A DNA stretch of 56,118 bases, taken from Mucidula mucida (taxonomy: Eukaryota; Basidiomycota; Agaricomycetes; Agaricales; Physalacriaceae). A program made the position numbers and the translations under genes. The stretch lies in NCBI GenBank assembly GCA_015501055.1, contig JADNYV010000233.1, forward strand, positions 1 to 56,118, written 5' to 3'. The notes beneath the pieces were generated by a model. That model did no database searches, was not told the origin of the DNA, and saw only the letters and a list, made by a program, of their open reading frames with translations. Position 1 is the first letter of the stretch; each line of letters begins with the position of its first letter. Below are positions 11,291 to 23,965 of the stretch, piece after piece.

Positions 11291-13045
11291 ATGGCCAAAG
11301 TCGACAAAAAGGAAAAGAAGGTCAAGGATGCAAAGCCTGTCAAGGCCGTCGCCGTCAAGGACAAGTCCAAGCATGACAAAAAGGTGAAGGAGGCCAAGAA
11401 GGACGTCAAGACCAAGGACTCCAAGAAGGATAGGGAAGCCAAGAAATTGCCCGTGAAAGTGAAGGAAAACGGGACTACTGTATGTCTCGTGCTATATCTG
11501 CTCGTATTTTTCTCATCGTTCTGTCTAGAAAAAGTCGAAAAAGGCTGCACCTCCCCCGCCCAAGCCAGAGTCTTCATCAGAGTCGGGCGATTCTGACTCT
11601 GAGGACTCTGATGATGAAGAGCCACCCAAAAAGACGGTCCCCGTTCCTGCGGCCAAGGTTTGTGTATCCTGTCTAGTACATATCGTCTTTTTTCTGACTT
11701 TTTCGTCTAGGCACAGTCTTCCGACGAGAGCTCTGAGAGTGAGAGCGAGGACGAAAAGCCCAAGGCTGTCCAAGTCGCCAAAGCCGCACCTCCCGCTACC
11801 TCTGATTCCGACTCGGACTCTGATTCTGATACCCCAGCACCACCCAAACCCACCCCCGCTACCAAGGCCAAGGGCAAACCTGCTGCTCCCATTCCCACCA
11901 AAAAAGCCGAATCATCTGACGATTCCGACTCTGACGAAGATTCTGATTCGGAGGAGGCCAAACCAGCAGCCAAGGCAGCGACCTCTTCAGACTCGGACGA
12001 CTCTGATTCCGACGACGAGCCGGCCCCGGTTGCCAAAAAGCAAGAATCATCCGATTCTAGCGACTCGAGCGACGACTCGGATGTAGAGATGGAAGACGCT
12101 CCGCCGGTGACAAACGGCAAGCGCAAAGCTACGGACGATGCACCCGTCCCACCCAAAAAGGTCAAGCTCGCCAATGGTGATGCTGCCCCCGCTACCTCTG
12201 GCGAAGCAGAGGGTACCAACATCTTCGTCGGCCAGTTATCATGGAACGTCGACGACGAGCGGTTTGCCGCCGAGTTTGCAGAGTGCGGCGAGGTGATTTC
12301 CGCGCGCGTGCAGATGGACAGGAATACGGGCAAGTCCCGCGGGTTCGGCTACCTCACTTTTGCGACTCCAGAAGCAGCACAAAAGGCACTTGCCATGGCG
12401 GGGAAGGAGATTGACGGACGCGCGATCAATGTCGATATCTCGACGCCGCGACCACCACGAGATGCAAGTGGCGCGGACCGTGCCAACGACCGCGCGCGCA
12501 AGTTCAACGACCAGGAGAGCGAGCCCAGCAGCACGCTGTTTGTCGGCAACTTGAGCTTTGATGCCAACGAGGACAATGTATGGGAGTTCTTCAGCGAGCA
12601 CGGTGTAAAAAGCGTTCGGTTGCCCACCGACCGCGAGACGGGGCGGCCCAAGGGCTTTGGATATGTCGAATTCGAGAGTTTGGACGGGGCCAAGGCCGCA
12701 TTTGAAGCCGGCAGGGGGGCTGAGATTGCAGGTCGCGCCATACGGTTGGATTATTCGCAGCCGAAGGATAGTTCTGGGGGCGGTCGCGGGGGCTTTGGTG
12801 GTGACCGTGGCGGCGGGCGTGGATTTGGCGGTGGTCGTGGACGTGGCGGCGACCGTGGTGGGCGCGGTGGCGGACGCGGATTTGGTGGAGGTGACCGCGG
12901 ATTTGGTGGACGCGGTGGCGGTGACCGTGGCTTTGGGGGACGAGGTCGAGGTGGCGACCGCGGAGGACGTGGGCGTGGCGGACCCAATCCTCGGACTGGG
13001 GGCATCATGCCGTCCGACAGTGGCAAAAAGAAAATCACTTTTTGA
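11291..13045 (+). CDS. nucleolin/Nsr1/Gar2-like nucleolar RNA-binding protein
   Basis: Exons 11291-11479, 11529-11657 and 11711-13045 (introns 49 and 53 bp) give a 550-residue protein without interruption. Order of parts: a Lys-rich basic N-terminus (about residues 1-70), long Ser/Asp/Glu acidic tracts typical of CK2-phosphorylated nucleolar proteins (to about 240), two RRM domains, and a Gly/Arg/Phe RGG tail ending K-K-I-T-F. RRM1 has RNP2 I-F-V-G-Q-L and RNP1 R-G-F-G-Y-L-T-F; RRM2 has L-F-V-G-N-L and K-G-F-G-Y-V-E-F. Nsr1/Gar2 bind pre-rRNA and act in 18S rRNA processing and 40S assembly in the nucleolus. The domain order equals that family. Two introns fall inside the low-complexity N-terminal part. 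It appears intact. Confidence 0.95.
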
Positions 13046-14540
13046 TTTTTCGTCTTGGTTTATGACCATGTTTATATGCGCGTTGAATGTCCCGTGTAGA
13101 CGTCTGCAACATATGTAATATATCAAATATGCGCATCACTTGGTACGAAATCGGGCATCAAAGCACAAATGGGAGTTGCGTACGTTTGAGGCGGTGCTCA
13201 GACGAGCAGTGGGTAGAAGCGATTATATCCGCCCAGCATCCTACTAACCTGGTAAGCTACACTCTGCTCTGACAATGGTTGATCTAATCCAGAACCGACA
13301 GACTTGCGGTGGACCACGGGTTTCCCAAAGCCGATACATAAGCGGTACGTAGGTCATCGCTACATCTTCGCAATCAGCTAGACAGACGCGACATTCTAGG
13401 TACGTCTTGTCTAATTTCCCGGAACTCGAGCTTCAATCCGCGATTATGGTTGATTGATGAACGTCTACGTCTACGTACACGACATTGATACTGGCTGACA
13501 GCTGAACCGCAAGCTTCTATATGGTAGCTTGAGAAAGAGAAGACACAACATCGCATGCACTTTCCATCGGGCCGAACCAAAGACGTCTGATGTTCACAGC
13601 TAAGGATGACGGCTCCGCAGAAGCATTTGCTATTAAAGGCAAGTTGTAACAGCTATAAGTGGATGGGCGCTAAACAGGACCCAGCTATCGTCTCAAAGGG
13701 GCTGCGCAATGTTAAGATGTCACTGGGTATGAATATGCGCGCTTAAAAGCTCATATTCGCCAAGAAGGACCTTCAAACTCAAATCGTTCAATTTTAGCTA
13801 CTGCAATGGCCTGCCGCGGTATCGTGTATGCGGAAGCATTTGTATACGCCTTGTCTATCTACTCTCAGGAGTCTGCTTGAGACTGCTCTTCGAATATACG
13901 CATTGAACTTACGACTCTTCCGACCTGTAAGTGGTTCGTAGATCAGAGGATGCTCGTCTGTCCATACAGATCCTCGATTCGCCAAACCGCTCGAGCCGGC
14001 GGCACTACTCGACACAACATGTGTACCTGATGACACTTTCGATTGACAGTACTAGTAAACAACGTCTTTGCATGGATCGGTGTCGATCGACGCCGCCACA
14101 GTTGCACACAACAAGTTGGGGAGACTTTACGACGCCCCAGAGACAGATGATCAAGATATCGGAGACAGAGCTCAACACGTGTGTTACACATGTAACCTGG
14201 TAATACTACGGTGGACACTCTGTCTCGTCCAGGAAAGCGCTGGTGTAAAGAACAGCTGCATCGAATTTGGAAGCCTTGGAATTCGGTGAGTTTCAAGTCG
14301 TTCAAAACCTTATCTGAGAGTACTCCCTCGAACCTCGATTTGTCAACTAATCAATCAAGCATCAGAACATTGGCGGACGAGCAAAAACATACGAGAATTG
14401 AATGTAGTTCGATGACCCAGCAGAGCGGCTCGATTATCCGGCCGGATTAATCAAGCTTTTTGTCTCTGCGAAAATACTTATAGATGCATAAGCATAAGGA
14501 AAGCGGTGAAGCGCTTTCCTTTGTACTACCATTCACCAAG
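13046..14540. other. 1.5 kb without a recognised gene
   Basis: Short open frames on both strands (for example minus 13943-14305) lack recognisable domains or a convincing splice pattern. Its right end is the promoter of the small membrane-protein gene. Confidence 0.4.
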
Positions 14541-15254
14541 ATGAGCGACAATTTGAACACCCCTCAGCTCGTCGACGAACCTGGAGTCGTGATCGCAGAA
14601 CCATGCGATCAGTCCTCCAAATCCGGTTTCTGGACGATCACGAACGTACTCATGATCCTCCTTTTGGTCTTGAGCATCACAGGGATCGTTTTGCGAGTCA
14701 TTACACCTCGACGGATGTGGCCTCCGAATATCATCCAGGGCGTCTTATTGCGCTGCGCCGTGGTCGACGCTGAAATTCGAAGCGTCGCTTCGACGCGCGC
14801 CACGTCTGGTATTATCATCAGAGTCTTAAAGTACGTCGTCTCGTCTATGACACCCAAGGGAAAGCTGCCTCATGTCGTAGACTCCAAGAAAATGCCCTGG
14901 ACCTCTCTGACCACCATGATAGGACCCTCCATTCCGGCGTCCTTCCGTTTGTCCGATCATGGAAGAAGAGGTACGCGCAGGCATGTGCGTTGGAGGCCGA
15001 GATGGATGATATCGAAGCGATTCCGGAGGTAAGCTCCGTTTGAATCTTCTTGCGCCCTCGCAGCAGCCTCCCTGTTCGTGCAGGTTCAGGTTCTGCTTTT
15101 TCGGTGTGCTGCCAAGAACCGATCGGCGGCGTGTACCTCTTGCGATCTTGCAACTGGTACGTCCAACACATCTAACCACCGCGTTCTGCCAGACTTACAC
15201 GCCTCCATAGCAAATAATGCGATGCTTACTCTATCCCAATTTTCCCCGGCGTAA
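14541..15254 (+). CDS. small one-TM lineage-specific protein, paralog A
   Basis: Exons 14541-14830, 14881-15028, 15084-15156 and 15211-15254 keep phase and give 184 residues. A short polar N-terminus precedes one strong membrane segment (about residues 33-51, V-L-M-I-L-L-L-V-L-S), then a basic stretch and a W-P-P-N-I-I motif. A helical region follows with A-C-A-L-E and D-D-I-E, and the tail A-N-N-A-M-L-T-L-S. The same order, intron phases and end motifs occur in genes at 26189-26843 (+) and, degenerate, at 31702-32424 (-), so it belongs to a local family. I do not recognise a described domain; topology suggests a membrane-anchored helical protein. ATG 14541 is chosen over in-frame ATG 14484 because paralog B also has a short N-terminus. 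Confidence 0.7.
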
Positions 15255-16693
15255 TCTCGAAGCGTAATAAGCTATGCTCTTAAAGTTGAGGTGGGGAACG
15301 CGAGCAGATCACGTTGAGATGGTGCGTACAATATGTGATGGACTGCCGTCTGTCGACTGACACTGCCAATCAATCCTTAGCGAATGATACCCCGACTCCC
15401 GGTTATCGCTCGGCAGAGTGCGATAAACCTGTGCCAGGACAATGCTTTCTAAACGCTTTCCTTATGAACCAATGACCATGCACGTAACCCCTCATGATTA
15501 CTGTATCATACTCACTTCCCTTCCCCACATTTACCACTGTGTTACTGTATTTCATTCCCCCTTCCTACACGCCTAAGTGACTGATATCCTTTCCGTACTA
15601 TCCAAGAATACAGTTTGCTATACTCTCCCCCGGGTGCCATCTTCCGTCCTTTGACTTGACGGATGTCCGGAGCATAATTATGTTGCTGGCTCCCGTCTGT
15701 GTCTACAGTACATGTTATCATCTCGACGATTTTAGAGGGCTACTATTCAATAGACGGATGTCCCTTCCGAATCCCACCCACGCTTGTTCACAGGTGTCAA
15801 CAAATCGAGATCTATCACGCAAAGAGCCTCCCTACTTGGCAGTGCCGTGGCCGTTCGACTCTTCGGCCGTACACAATTATCATTGGCTGGAAGAACGGGA
15901 ACGGGAATACAGGTAATCGTGAGATAAACGAGAGAGAATGGGGAACAGGAAGAAGCAAGAAGAGGCAGGCAGCGGTGTAGTTTGAGTCTCCGCCGTGTTT
16001 CGATCTAAGATATATACGAAGGACTGATGTTGACCCAGAGTTGACCCTCGGGTGAGCCATTCGTTCCTCCTCCCCGTCTCGCGTCACTCTGGGCTCAAAA
16101 CTACGGTGGTCTCATGAAATATCTTGAGTATACTTACGGGAGCGACTTCACTGTTCACACATCGATTTGAGTTGATTCCGGCATCTTGGACAACATTAAC
16201 CTTTCGATCCTCTACCAAGACGCATACCGAAGTGAATGCTTGATGACGCATGAACCGATGTGACACGATCGCGTTGAACGACAACGAATCATCGGTTTTA
16301 CGATTCTGCGTAGACATGCGCGCTGCGATTGGTTCGAGGGAATCGGGGGAAAGACTTTGACACGGCTGATGGGCAATGTGGTTCGTCGAAGAAAGCTGAG
16401 GCCAAACGGGTTTAGAGTATATAAACACTTAGAAGTGATGCATTTCAAATTCCAGCATCAACGCGTTGAATGAACTTTATTATCCTCGGACCTTGCCCCA
16501 TCAACTACGCGAAGCGATGCCTGGGTACCTCCGGGATCCCAAGGCTAAAGTCATATTTATGACGAGGCTCGCGATGCATAGTTTGAGAGTTCTGGAACAA
16601 GCTTTGCCTCGGAGTATGCGTGTTATGATGAAGTACAGTACAATACATGGATGATGATATTACAGGAATAACCGACAAAGGCACTAGTACATT
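15255..16693. other. intergenic; paralog A 3' flank plus unassigned sequence
   Basis: The first 300 bases resemble the 3' flank of paralog B, including a shared A-G-C-G-A-A-T-G-A-T-A-C-C-C block (near 15380 here, near 26970 there). The rest, to the stop of the minus-strand NTPase gene, has only short open frames I cannot assign. Confidence 0.45.
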
Positions 16694-18795
16694 TCACAAT
16701 GCCTCTGTAAGCGCAACGGGGTCAGAAAATGCGACAAACCATTGTCAGGAGACACTTACGATAGTCTAGGTGCATATGATACACGGAGTCATAAAAGCCA
16801 GTAAACGAGGAGTCAACGGCCAGTGGCAACGACACTGATGTCTGTCCTGCGGTGGGTGTGACATATACATAAGTGACTTTGTGAATTCCGCGCTGCTCGA
16901 GAAACGCTTGTCCGGAGGGCGATGCACCGTGCTGCATGGCTATACTGGATTGAAAGGTTATAGCATGACCGACTTTGTCGACAAAGAAAGAGTCAAAAGT
17001 CGGAAAAGATCGCTTGTTAGGGCGATGATATACCCCCACGAGAAAGGGGACATCAACAGGCCAATCGTCGAAGCGGAGGTCCGGCACCATAACTGGGATG
17101 CTCACCAAGCTTTCATCCTGAACGCTGATTGCCTTTTCTGCGATGAGAACTTTGCCGACTCCTTCTACAATCTTCCAACTTCGATGAGCCTGCCTTACCG
17201 TAGGATGTCTTTCCTCGTTCGCGATCATCCGTTGTAAAGCCCAGGACCCACCACCTGTGATATGCTCGTGATAGAACCCATCGAACATGTAAGCCGCCAT
17301 CGCCTTGCAACCAGGACTCGGAGAGCCCAGATTGAACTGGAACCATGCCTTCTGGGCCTCTTTATAGTTGGTGTAAGTTCGGGCCAAAAGCCTTTCCCGA
17401 AGCTGTGTGCTTGGCGAATCCAGTTTCCAAAATGTTCGATTGCGATTGTCGACGGGAAAATAAGACAGGAGGAGATGACTTGTCGACTCGGGGAGAACAC
17501 GAGACGGTTCTGTCTTGAACATAGTCGTCATGTAATCGGTTTGCAGAAGGTCGAATGCGAGGCTAAGAGCCACCTCGAAATCCGCTGGACGAGGCGCATA
17601 GGCGTAGGCATCTCGGGCAGAGCCTCCATACCGGTCATAAAAATTCGCCAATTGTGTTTCATCGCAATAATGGACGAGTGTCTCCTGGCATTGTTGTCTA
17701 TACGACCCATCAACAAGGGTTATCAGCAGTCCAATGCAGCGTACCCGGCAATGAGCTCCCCAAGATCCCATGGCTTCATGATGAAGTAGAAAGTCCCTAG
17801 AACCTTTTTCATCCACTGCATCGTCTCCTTTCTAGGCGACGCGGCCTGAAGTTTGAAACAAGAAGAGGTGATCAGAGGTTCCGGAAGCGACGCGAGGGTT
17901 GAGTGTGAATCGACTAAGCACCATGTATCGCGAGGGAGTGCAGGGAACAAAGCATAACGAGGGATGGTATTCAAATCTACCTGATAGCTTTTGTAGTCTT
18001 TCCACAATATCGTCGACGAGGGGGAGTCAGTGAGAAATAGCGTAGGAAGGCCCGCCGCACAGCGTAAATTGAACAAAACCCAAAGAAAAGACGACTTGCC
18101 TGTTACTGTGCGCTCAGCCCAAACTCAGGAATTCAATCAAGAATAACGCGCCTATGCCGGGAAGCCCTGTGAGGACTAATCCGCCGCTAGTTGTGACGCC
18201 AGCTTTGCCAGTAAAGGGATTCGGATACTCCATCATGTCCGACAACGATTGAGACATCTGGACCACACCGAGGTCGCCAGGTGCAGGCGGCTCCTCCAGC
18301 CAAGAGCGAGGCTCAGAGAAGCCAACGTCCATATCTTCCTGTTTTGATGTTCTGTTATGGGACCGTTAATTCTTGAATGATGTCCACGGAACCGGAAAGA
18401 ACTCACGTCTCCAGACCTACCTTCATTCGGTGCTCCATCCAGCGCAAGATCCCAAGCATGATTTCCTGATATTCTTCACGGATCATTATAGTTGTTGGAC
18501 GACCAGGAATAGGTAGAAGCCAGATCTTGGAAGGTACTTGGACGTCTGCGCGACAGTGGCCACGCTCGACGGGAGCTAAGTGCGGTTTAACGGGGATGTC
18601 GAGCGAAGGATGGGGCTTAATGAACTCCATGTCGCAGGTGGATGTAAGAAGGAACGATCGAGAGATGTGTGATTCGTCCGTCACGCTTTCTGTTCCTTCT
18701 TGCGAGACGAGAGTCTTCCAGCAAACGCTATCCCTCCACCTGCGTACGCACCCGGGGCCGCGGCAACTGCCGTCCGGGGGTTCGAATCCGACCAT
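16694..18795 (-). CDS. Crinkler/RHS-like P-loop NTPase with nuclease-like C-terminus
   Basis: Minus-strand exons 18407-18795, 18152-18351, 17745-18099, 16760-17697 and 16694-16704 give about 630 codons in phase. A later start at 18630 is also possible. The Walker A motif G-L-P-G-I-G-K-S is assembled across intron 18100-18151, which must be spliced GC-AG (donor GCGCGT). A Walker-B-like W-C-L-V-D-S follows, preceded by the family-typical W-K-D-Y-K-S-Y and I-P-R-Y-A-L-F. The C-terminal part has D-S-F-F-V-D, then I-T-F-Q-S-S and a His, the pattern of the diverged restriction-endonuclease fold in Crinkler/RHS proteins. In other eukaryotes such proteins enter nuclei or target DNA; the role here is unknown. 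Without the GC donor the first ORF would stop just after the P-loop glycines. Confidence 0.72.
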
Positions 18796-19314
18796 TCATC
18801 GGTGCAGATATTTTTCGTTTGCATTCCTGACGACTATATATATATTTTTATGCTACTTTCAACCTCTTTGACGCGTATTAGTGTATTCAGAATGTGTACA
18901 GGTAGTGTCAAACACGAATGGCACTGTTTTGGCGGACTTAGAGATTGCACTCACAGCAACTTCCTAATCGGGATCATCGGACTTTGAGCTTCGTTCGCGA
19001 CGACAACGACTTGGACCAGTGACAATGCCATCTCTATCGAATCCAGTGCTCTAGCTAGTCAATCTCAATTGCCTTACGACTTCTACTGCCATCTCCAGCC
19101 CCTCGAATGTCCTCACCCGCTGCTGATCCATCACCTGACTCTCTCAATCCAGCTATTGCCTCGTCCGCGCCTCCATGCCTCTGGGGCAGAGGAGCTTGAT
19201 AACCCATCGTGTTGGCAGTATACCTAGCCGACTCCCTGTCTCCACTTCTTGCCCAGGTTGGCTCCCTCCGCCTCCCAGTATTGGTGAACTTCTTGATATC
19301 CTGCACTAGGGAAG
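18796..19314. other. flank between NTPase gene and LTR element
   Basis: A minus-strand open frame (19055-19306, 83 codons, rich in Arg, Gly and Glu) ends close to the LTR. It has no domain I know and no clear start, and could be a fragment cut by the retrotransposon. No other gene is seen. Confidence 0.35.
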
Positions 19315-19843
19315 TGTTAGCGACTGACTAAGCCACAAGACTCAACCAGGTACCACAGCAAGAACTAAGGAAGAAAGTGTTTGCGTTCGTAACACTAGGC
19401 TAGGCCAGGTGTATAAACGAGATCGGAACTAAAGTACAATGATACTACACTACTGCTTATATACTAGTAAGTCTGTGTTTGAGACTCCTTGTCCATACGC
19501 GTTTCCACTAGGGATGCTCCACGCCCTTGACCTAGTGTTGTATGCTACTAGTCCGTGAAACCATTAAATATGGGTGGCTACTGCATGTAAGTAATAATAC
19601 TGAAACGACCATGTGTTCTACGAGTGTCGGCGGTGTGTATACAATAGGGAGTTCATGAGGTATCGGCCTGTATGATGTCATCCATGTGTTGGGTGTGTGT
19701 CCGACATGAGTACGGCTTTGGTAATGAAAAGGAGTATGATTGGTGACAAAACAGATGATGAAACAGTCCGTTGGTTGATAAGACAAGGCCCCCAATAAGA
19801 TATGATAAGATGTGAAAATATGAAAATATGGCGATTCATAACA
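19315..19843 (-). repeat. 3' LTR of the chromovirus
   Basis: 529 bp, roughly 95% identical to the LTR at 25495-26025 by eye; most differences are transitions. It is followed internally by the polypurine tract. Confidence 0.92.
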
Positions 19844-19857
19844 TCACCCCCTCTTTA
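19844..19857 (-). other. polypurine tract of the chromovirus
   Basis: On the minus strand this reads TTAAAGAGGGGGTGA immediately before the 3' LTR start (TGTTATG), the expected plus-strand primer site for reverse transcription. It overlaps the stop codon region of the chromodomain frame. Confidence 0.75.
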
Positions 19858-22800
19858 AGGCGCAAGTTCCATTCTGCACCAGATTCGCTCCATGAGGGCT
19901 GCAGAGGGTAGCGTGACATCGAGAGGTTCGGTATTGGGTGGAGGCATGGGTCGGAATAGATGTGATGGAAATTGCGACATGGGGACTTCAATGCGAGCAA
20001 GCGCGGGTGGCTTCGGCTTGTTCGGATATTGTTGGTGGAAATTGCTGATGGCTTTGTTGGCATTTTTGAGATTGCATGCCGGTTCCCATGTCTGCTTGTG
20101 TGTGCCATAACCCTTCCAGTGAACCTTGTATTAAAAACCCCCGCGGTACTTCCAGGAATTCACCACTTTCTCGACCTCCCATTCCGGTTTGGCTCCTTCC
20201 AGCACAGGTGGTGGACGCATGTCTCGGGGTTGCATCGAAAATTGCGGCTCGTGGTAAGGCGTCAACAGGGCCTCATTGAACACGGGATGAATGCTTTTCC
20301 ACATGTGAGGAATCTGGAGCTTGTAAGAGCTCGTCCCGACTTTCTTGATCACTTTGAACGGCCCGAATCATTTGTTATCGAGCTTCTTCATTGGTCGGTC
20401 CGTGCTGAGATTCGTCCCTTCCAGCCATACTTTGTCGCCTTCCTTGTACTCTACTGCCTCTGTCCGCTTCCTGTCATAAAACCGTTTCATGTCCTCCTTT
20501 GCCATCTTCAATGCCGACCCCACTTTGTCCCATGTTTTCCTCATGCTGTCGGCAAACTCCTGCGCAGTCTCATTTCTCGATGCCGTTTTCGGAGCGGTGC
20601 CTTTGTAGGGGTGTCTGCCCATGTCTGCAAAGAACAGAGTGACTTTGGTTGCCGAGTGTACCCGATTATTGTACACAAATTCGGCAGAGGGTAACCATTC
20701 ATGCCAGTCGTTCTGATGGTAATTGACGAATAACCGTAAGAAGTGTTCTATCTCTTGGTTCAACCGTTCTGTTTGCCCATTTGCCTGTGGATGGTACGCC
20801 GTCGTGAAGTTCCCTTCAATGCCCAACAACCGGTATAACTCCTTCATAAAACGCGAGTGGTATTGCGGACCTCGATCATGTATCATCTGTTGTGGCATCT
20901 CATGTATGGGGAAAATGCAATCACGGTAAATGCGGGCCATGCCTTCTGACGTCAGAGTGGTGTGTGTCGGTATGATACATAATCGCTTTGTGAAATGATC
21001 CACAAATGTGCTGATTGCGTTGTATCCTCCCAATTCCGGCAGCTCTCCAATCATGTCCGTCCCTACTATCTCCCATGGCTCGCTTGGCACATCAATAGGG
21101 TGAAGAGGTGCAGCCGGCTTCGTGCGATGTGACTTTGTGACCTGACATTTTTGACACCCTTCCACGTATTCACGGACGTCTCGGCTGATTCCTGGCCACC
21201 AATAGGTATGTGTAATCAGCTCGAGGGTCTTGTATCGTCCGGGATGCCCTGCAAGCTGTGCGTCGTGATGCATTCCGATAACTTTTCCCCACAATTCCTT
21301 GTCCTTCGGTATGTAAATACGATCCTTCCATATAATAAGTCCATTTTCCTTCTCTTCCCATCCTTTTTCTTTGTTTTCTAATGCTTTTTGTATGTATCTG
21401 TCCTTGTTTCCTTTTCTTTGTTTGATTTTGTTAAGTAATTCGTCCTCCGGTATAGCTACTGTATGTAAAGAAAATTGAATTTGTGATATAAAAAACTCTG
21501 GCTTGAGCAAAACAATGTTTTCGTTATCTTTTTTCCCCTTCTCAAGGCCTGTCATCCTTGACAAGGCATCAGCTTTTCTTATTGTCTTGCCCGGCTTGTG
21601 AATCATCTGTATGTCATACTCCGCCAACTCCGTAACCCATCTCGCCTGCCTCCGATTCAACTTCTGTGGCTTTCGGAAGTACTGGAGGTTTTGATGATTG
21701 GTAAATACCTTCACCGTTTCCTTTGCTCCAAGGAGATATTGTCTCCAGTCGTCAATCGAGTCCATAATTGCCATCATCTCTTTGTCGTAGATCTCATAAT
21801 TGCGCTCTACGTCGTTTAGCGCGCGAGACCAAAAGGCTACTGATCTCCATTTTCTGTCAACAAACTGGGAAAGAACCGCCCTGTTCGCATAGTTCAAGGA
21901 ATCCGCCTCGACTCGAAACTTGCCGTTGTCGCGTGGTACGATCAGAACAGGTTCGTCCGTCATCCTCCGTTTCAACTCCTCAAACGCCTTATGGTGCTCC
22001 ATGCCCCAAACCCACTCGCCCTTCCCGGTTAGCAATGTCAATGGCTTTGCTACTCCCGCAAATCCCCGGATGAAACGTTGGTAGAAGTTGCAGAAGCCCA
22101 GGAATGACTGTACTTCCTTCTTCTTCGTCGGCTCCTTCCATTCCTTCACTACGGCCACTTTTGCCGAATCCATCTTCACTTCTCCTCCTCCAACAATAAC
22201 CCCTAAGTAGTCTACAGTATGTGCCTCAAAACTACATTTCTCGGGTTTTAAATATAACTTATTTACTTGTAATATTTCTAATACCATTCGTACAATATGT
22301 CTGTGCTCTTCCAAAGTGTTCGTAAAGATAAGTATATCGTCCAGGTAAACTATAATGTGTCCGCCGTCAATCAACTCCTTCAAGATGTGATTCATGAACA
22401 ATTGGAACGTTGCCGGCGAGTTTGTGAGTCCAAAAAACATAACTGAGGGCTCGAATAGGCCTCGGTTTATTCTAAACGCCGCTTTCCACTCATTACCTTC
22501 TTTGATCCGGATGTTATTGTAACCCCATCGGACATCCATCTTTGTGAAACACTTTGCTTCCTTCAGCTTGTCGATAAGTTCTTGGATCAACGGCAAGGGA
22601 GATCGGTTTTTGATCGTCATGTCATTCAATTTCCGATAATCCTGCACAGGCCGAAGACTTCTGTCCTTCTTCTTGACAAAGAAGAATGGTGACGCCATGG
22701 ATGAGATTGATGGCCGTATGTGTCCCGTCTGTATGTTTTCCTCCAAGAACTCGTCTAATGCCTTCTGCTCGGATGGACTAAGGGGATAGACCTTGCAGTC

Positions 22801-23577
22801 AACCGGTTTGGAACCAGGCGTAAGTTCTATTGCATGATCCCAGGGTCTTCGCTCCGGTAACTTGTCAAAGTCCGCCTTGCTAAATACATCGGAAAATTCC
22901 TCGATGTAGGGTGCAGCAGCAGATGAAGGCTGTTGTGATCTCAGCTTTTTACCGCTTTTGCGATAGTTGTCCCAGTCCATCCAAAACAACCGCTCCCCCT
23001 CCTCCAGCTTCTCTTCTACATCTTCTCCTTCGTCTTCTGGCGAGTTATACTCGGGTAGATAGCCGCAGCGGTCTGGGCATTGATCAAAAGTCAACGTGGA
23101 TTCCGTCCAGTTAATCGTGGGGTTGTGATATCGTAGCCAGTCTAGCCCCAAAAAGATACTTGTTTTGCCAAGATTGGTGACGGCCAACTCAATCTTTTCG
23201 GCGTGGTCACCAATCTTCATTCGTACCTCCACAAAACCTTTGATTGCCCCTCCCTCGTTTAGGGTTCCATCTGCATTGTAGACAGGGAGCTTGACCGGTA
23301 ACTCCTTGATTGGGAGTCCGTTCTTCTCGACGAATTCTTTATTGACGCAAGAACCCGTTGCTCCACTGTCAAGAAGGGCACTCGTTTCCCATTCAGAGCC
23401 TGTGTGTACGCTCTCTATGGTTACTTGGAGTTTCATGTCTTGCCCCTTTGTTCCCCAATGTACTTCCTCGACTTTTTTAACTCCGTCACAACTTCCACCG
23501 CAGCTTCCTTCGTCAACACTCTGATCGCCATCACTTTCTCCTTCGTCGCTTCTCTTTCTCTCTGCTCCGGCATCCAT
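19855..23577 (-). pseudogene. pol: chromovirus pol: PR-RT-RH-IN-chromodomain, two stops
   Basis: The main open part, 20368-23577, encodes 1,069 codons. Order: aspartic protease (L-L-D-S-G-A-T-G near 23370), reverse transcriptase with Y-L-D-D near 22345, RNase H (the usual Asp-rich motif altered to E-A-D-S-L-N-Y-A), HHCC zinc motif, and integrase with the three acidic residues in G-T-D-M-I-G, H-D-R-G-P-Q-Y and the Glu of Q-T-E-R-L-N. After a stop at 20368-20370 the frame continues through G-P-F-K-V-I-K to a second stop in the chromodomain (Y-K-V-H-W-K-G-Y-G...W-E-P-A near 20050-20130) and ends at 19855. The stops replace Arg and Gln of the family consensus, consistent with CGA to TGA and CAA to TAA. 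The product would copy and integrate the element; this copy cannot make a full one. Confidence 0.9.
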
Positions 23578-23792
23578 GCTCTCAGAATTCCCACTGCTCT
23601 TGACACGTCAAGTTTCATGTCCTGCCCCTTTGTTCCCCGGATATACTTCCTCAACTTTTTTAACTCCGTCACAACTTCCACCGCAGCTTCCTTTGTCAAC
23701 GCTCTGATTGCCATCACCTTCTCTTCCGTCGCTTCTCTTTCTCTCCGCTCCGGCATCCATGCTCTCAAAATTCCCACTGCTCTCGGCACGTC
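23429..23792 (-). repeat. 182-bp tandem duplication in the gag-pol linker
   Basis: Units 23429-23610 and 23611-about 23792 are direct repeats, encoding a helical segment with G-I-L-R-A-W-M-P-E and E-A-A-V-E-V-V-T-E-L-K-K twice on the minus strand. The left unit lacks one base (ccccaatg against ccccggata), which moves the upstream frame away from pol. Confidence 0.85.
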
Positions 23793-23965
23793 ATCCTCTC
23801 TTAGCCTTTGTGCTACCCACTTAGGCGTGTTTGGTTCATATCTTTCCTTTGCAGGTTTTGGTGGTAAAATTGTCAATGATATTTTAGATGCCTTAGTACC
23901 AGTACTATAAATAGATTCTGCATCTGACGATTTTTTCCTTGGCAACTGCTCCGGCAGGACTGCGT

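Noticed and set aside
12239..13126. Long minus-strand open frame across the nucleolin-like gene
   Set aside because: It is the reverse of the RRM and RGG coding sequence; its composition simply mirrors the Gly/Arg codons.
18765..18800. tRNA-like T-loop (ggttcgaatcc) followed by a T run
   Set aside because: The T-stem has mismatches, no acceptor partner lies about 72 bases upstream, and the segment can be the 5' coding part of the NTPase gene.
23404..23910. Plus-strand open frame opposite the gag-pol linker
   Set aside because: It is the complement of the tandem duplication in the retroelement; no independent evidence.
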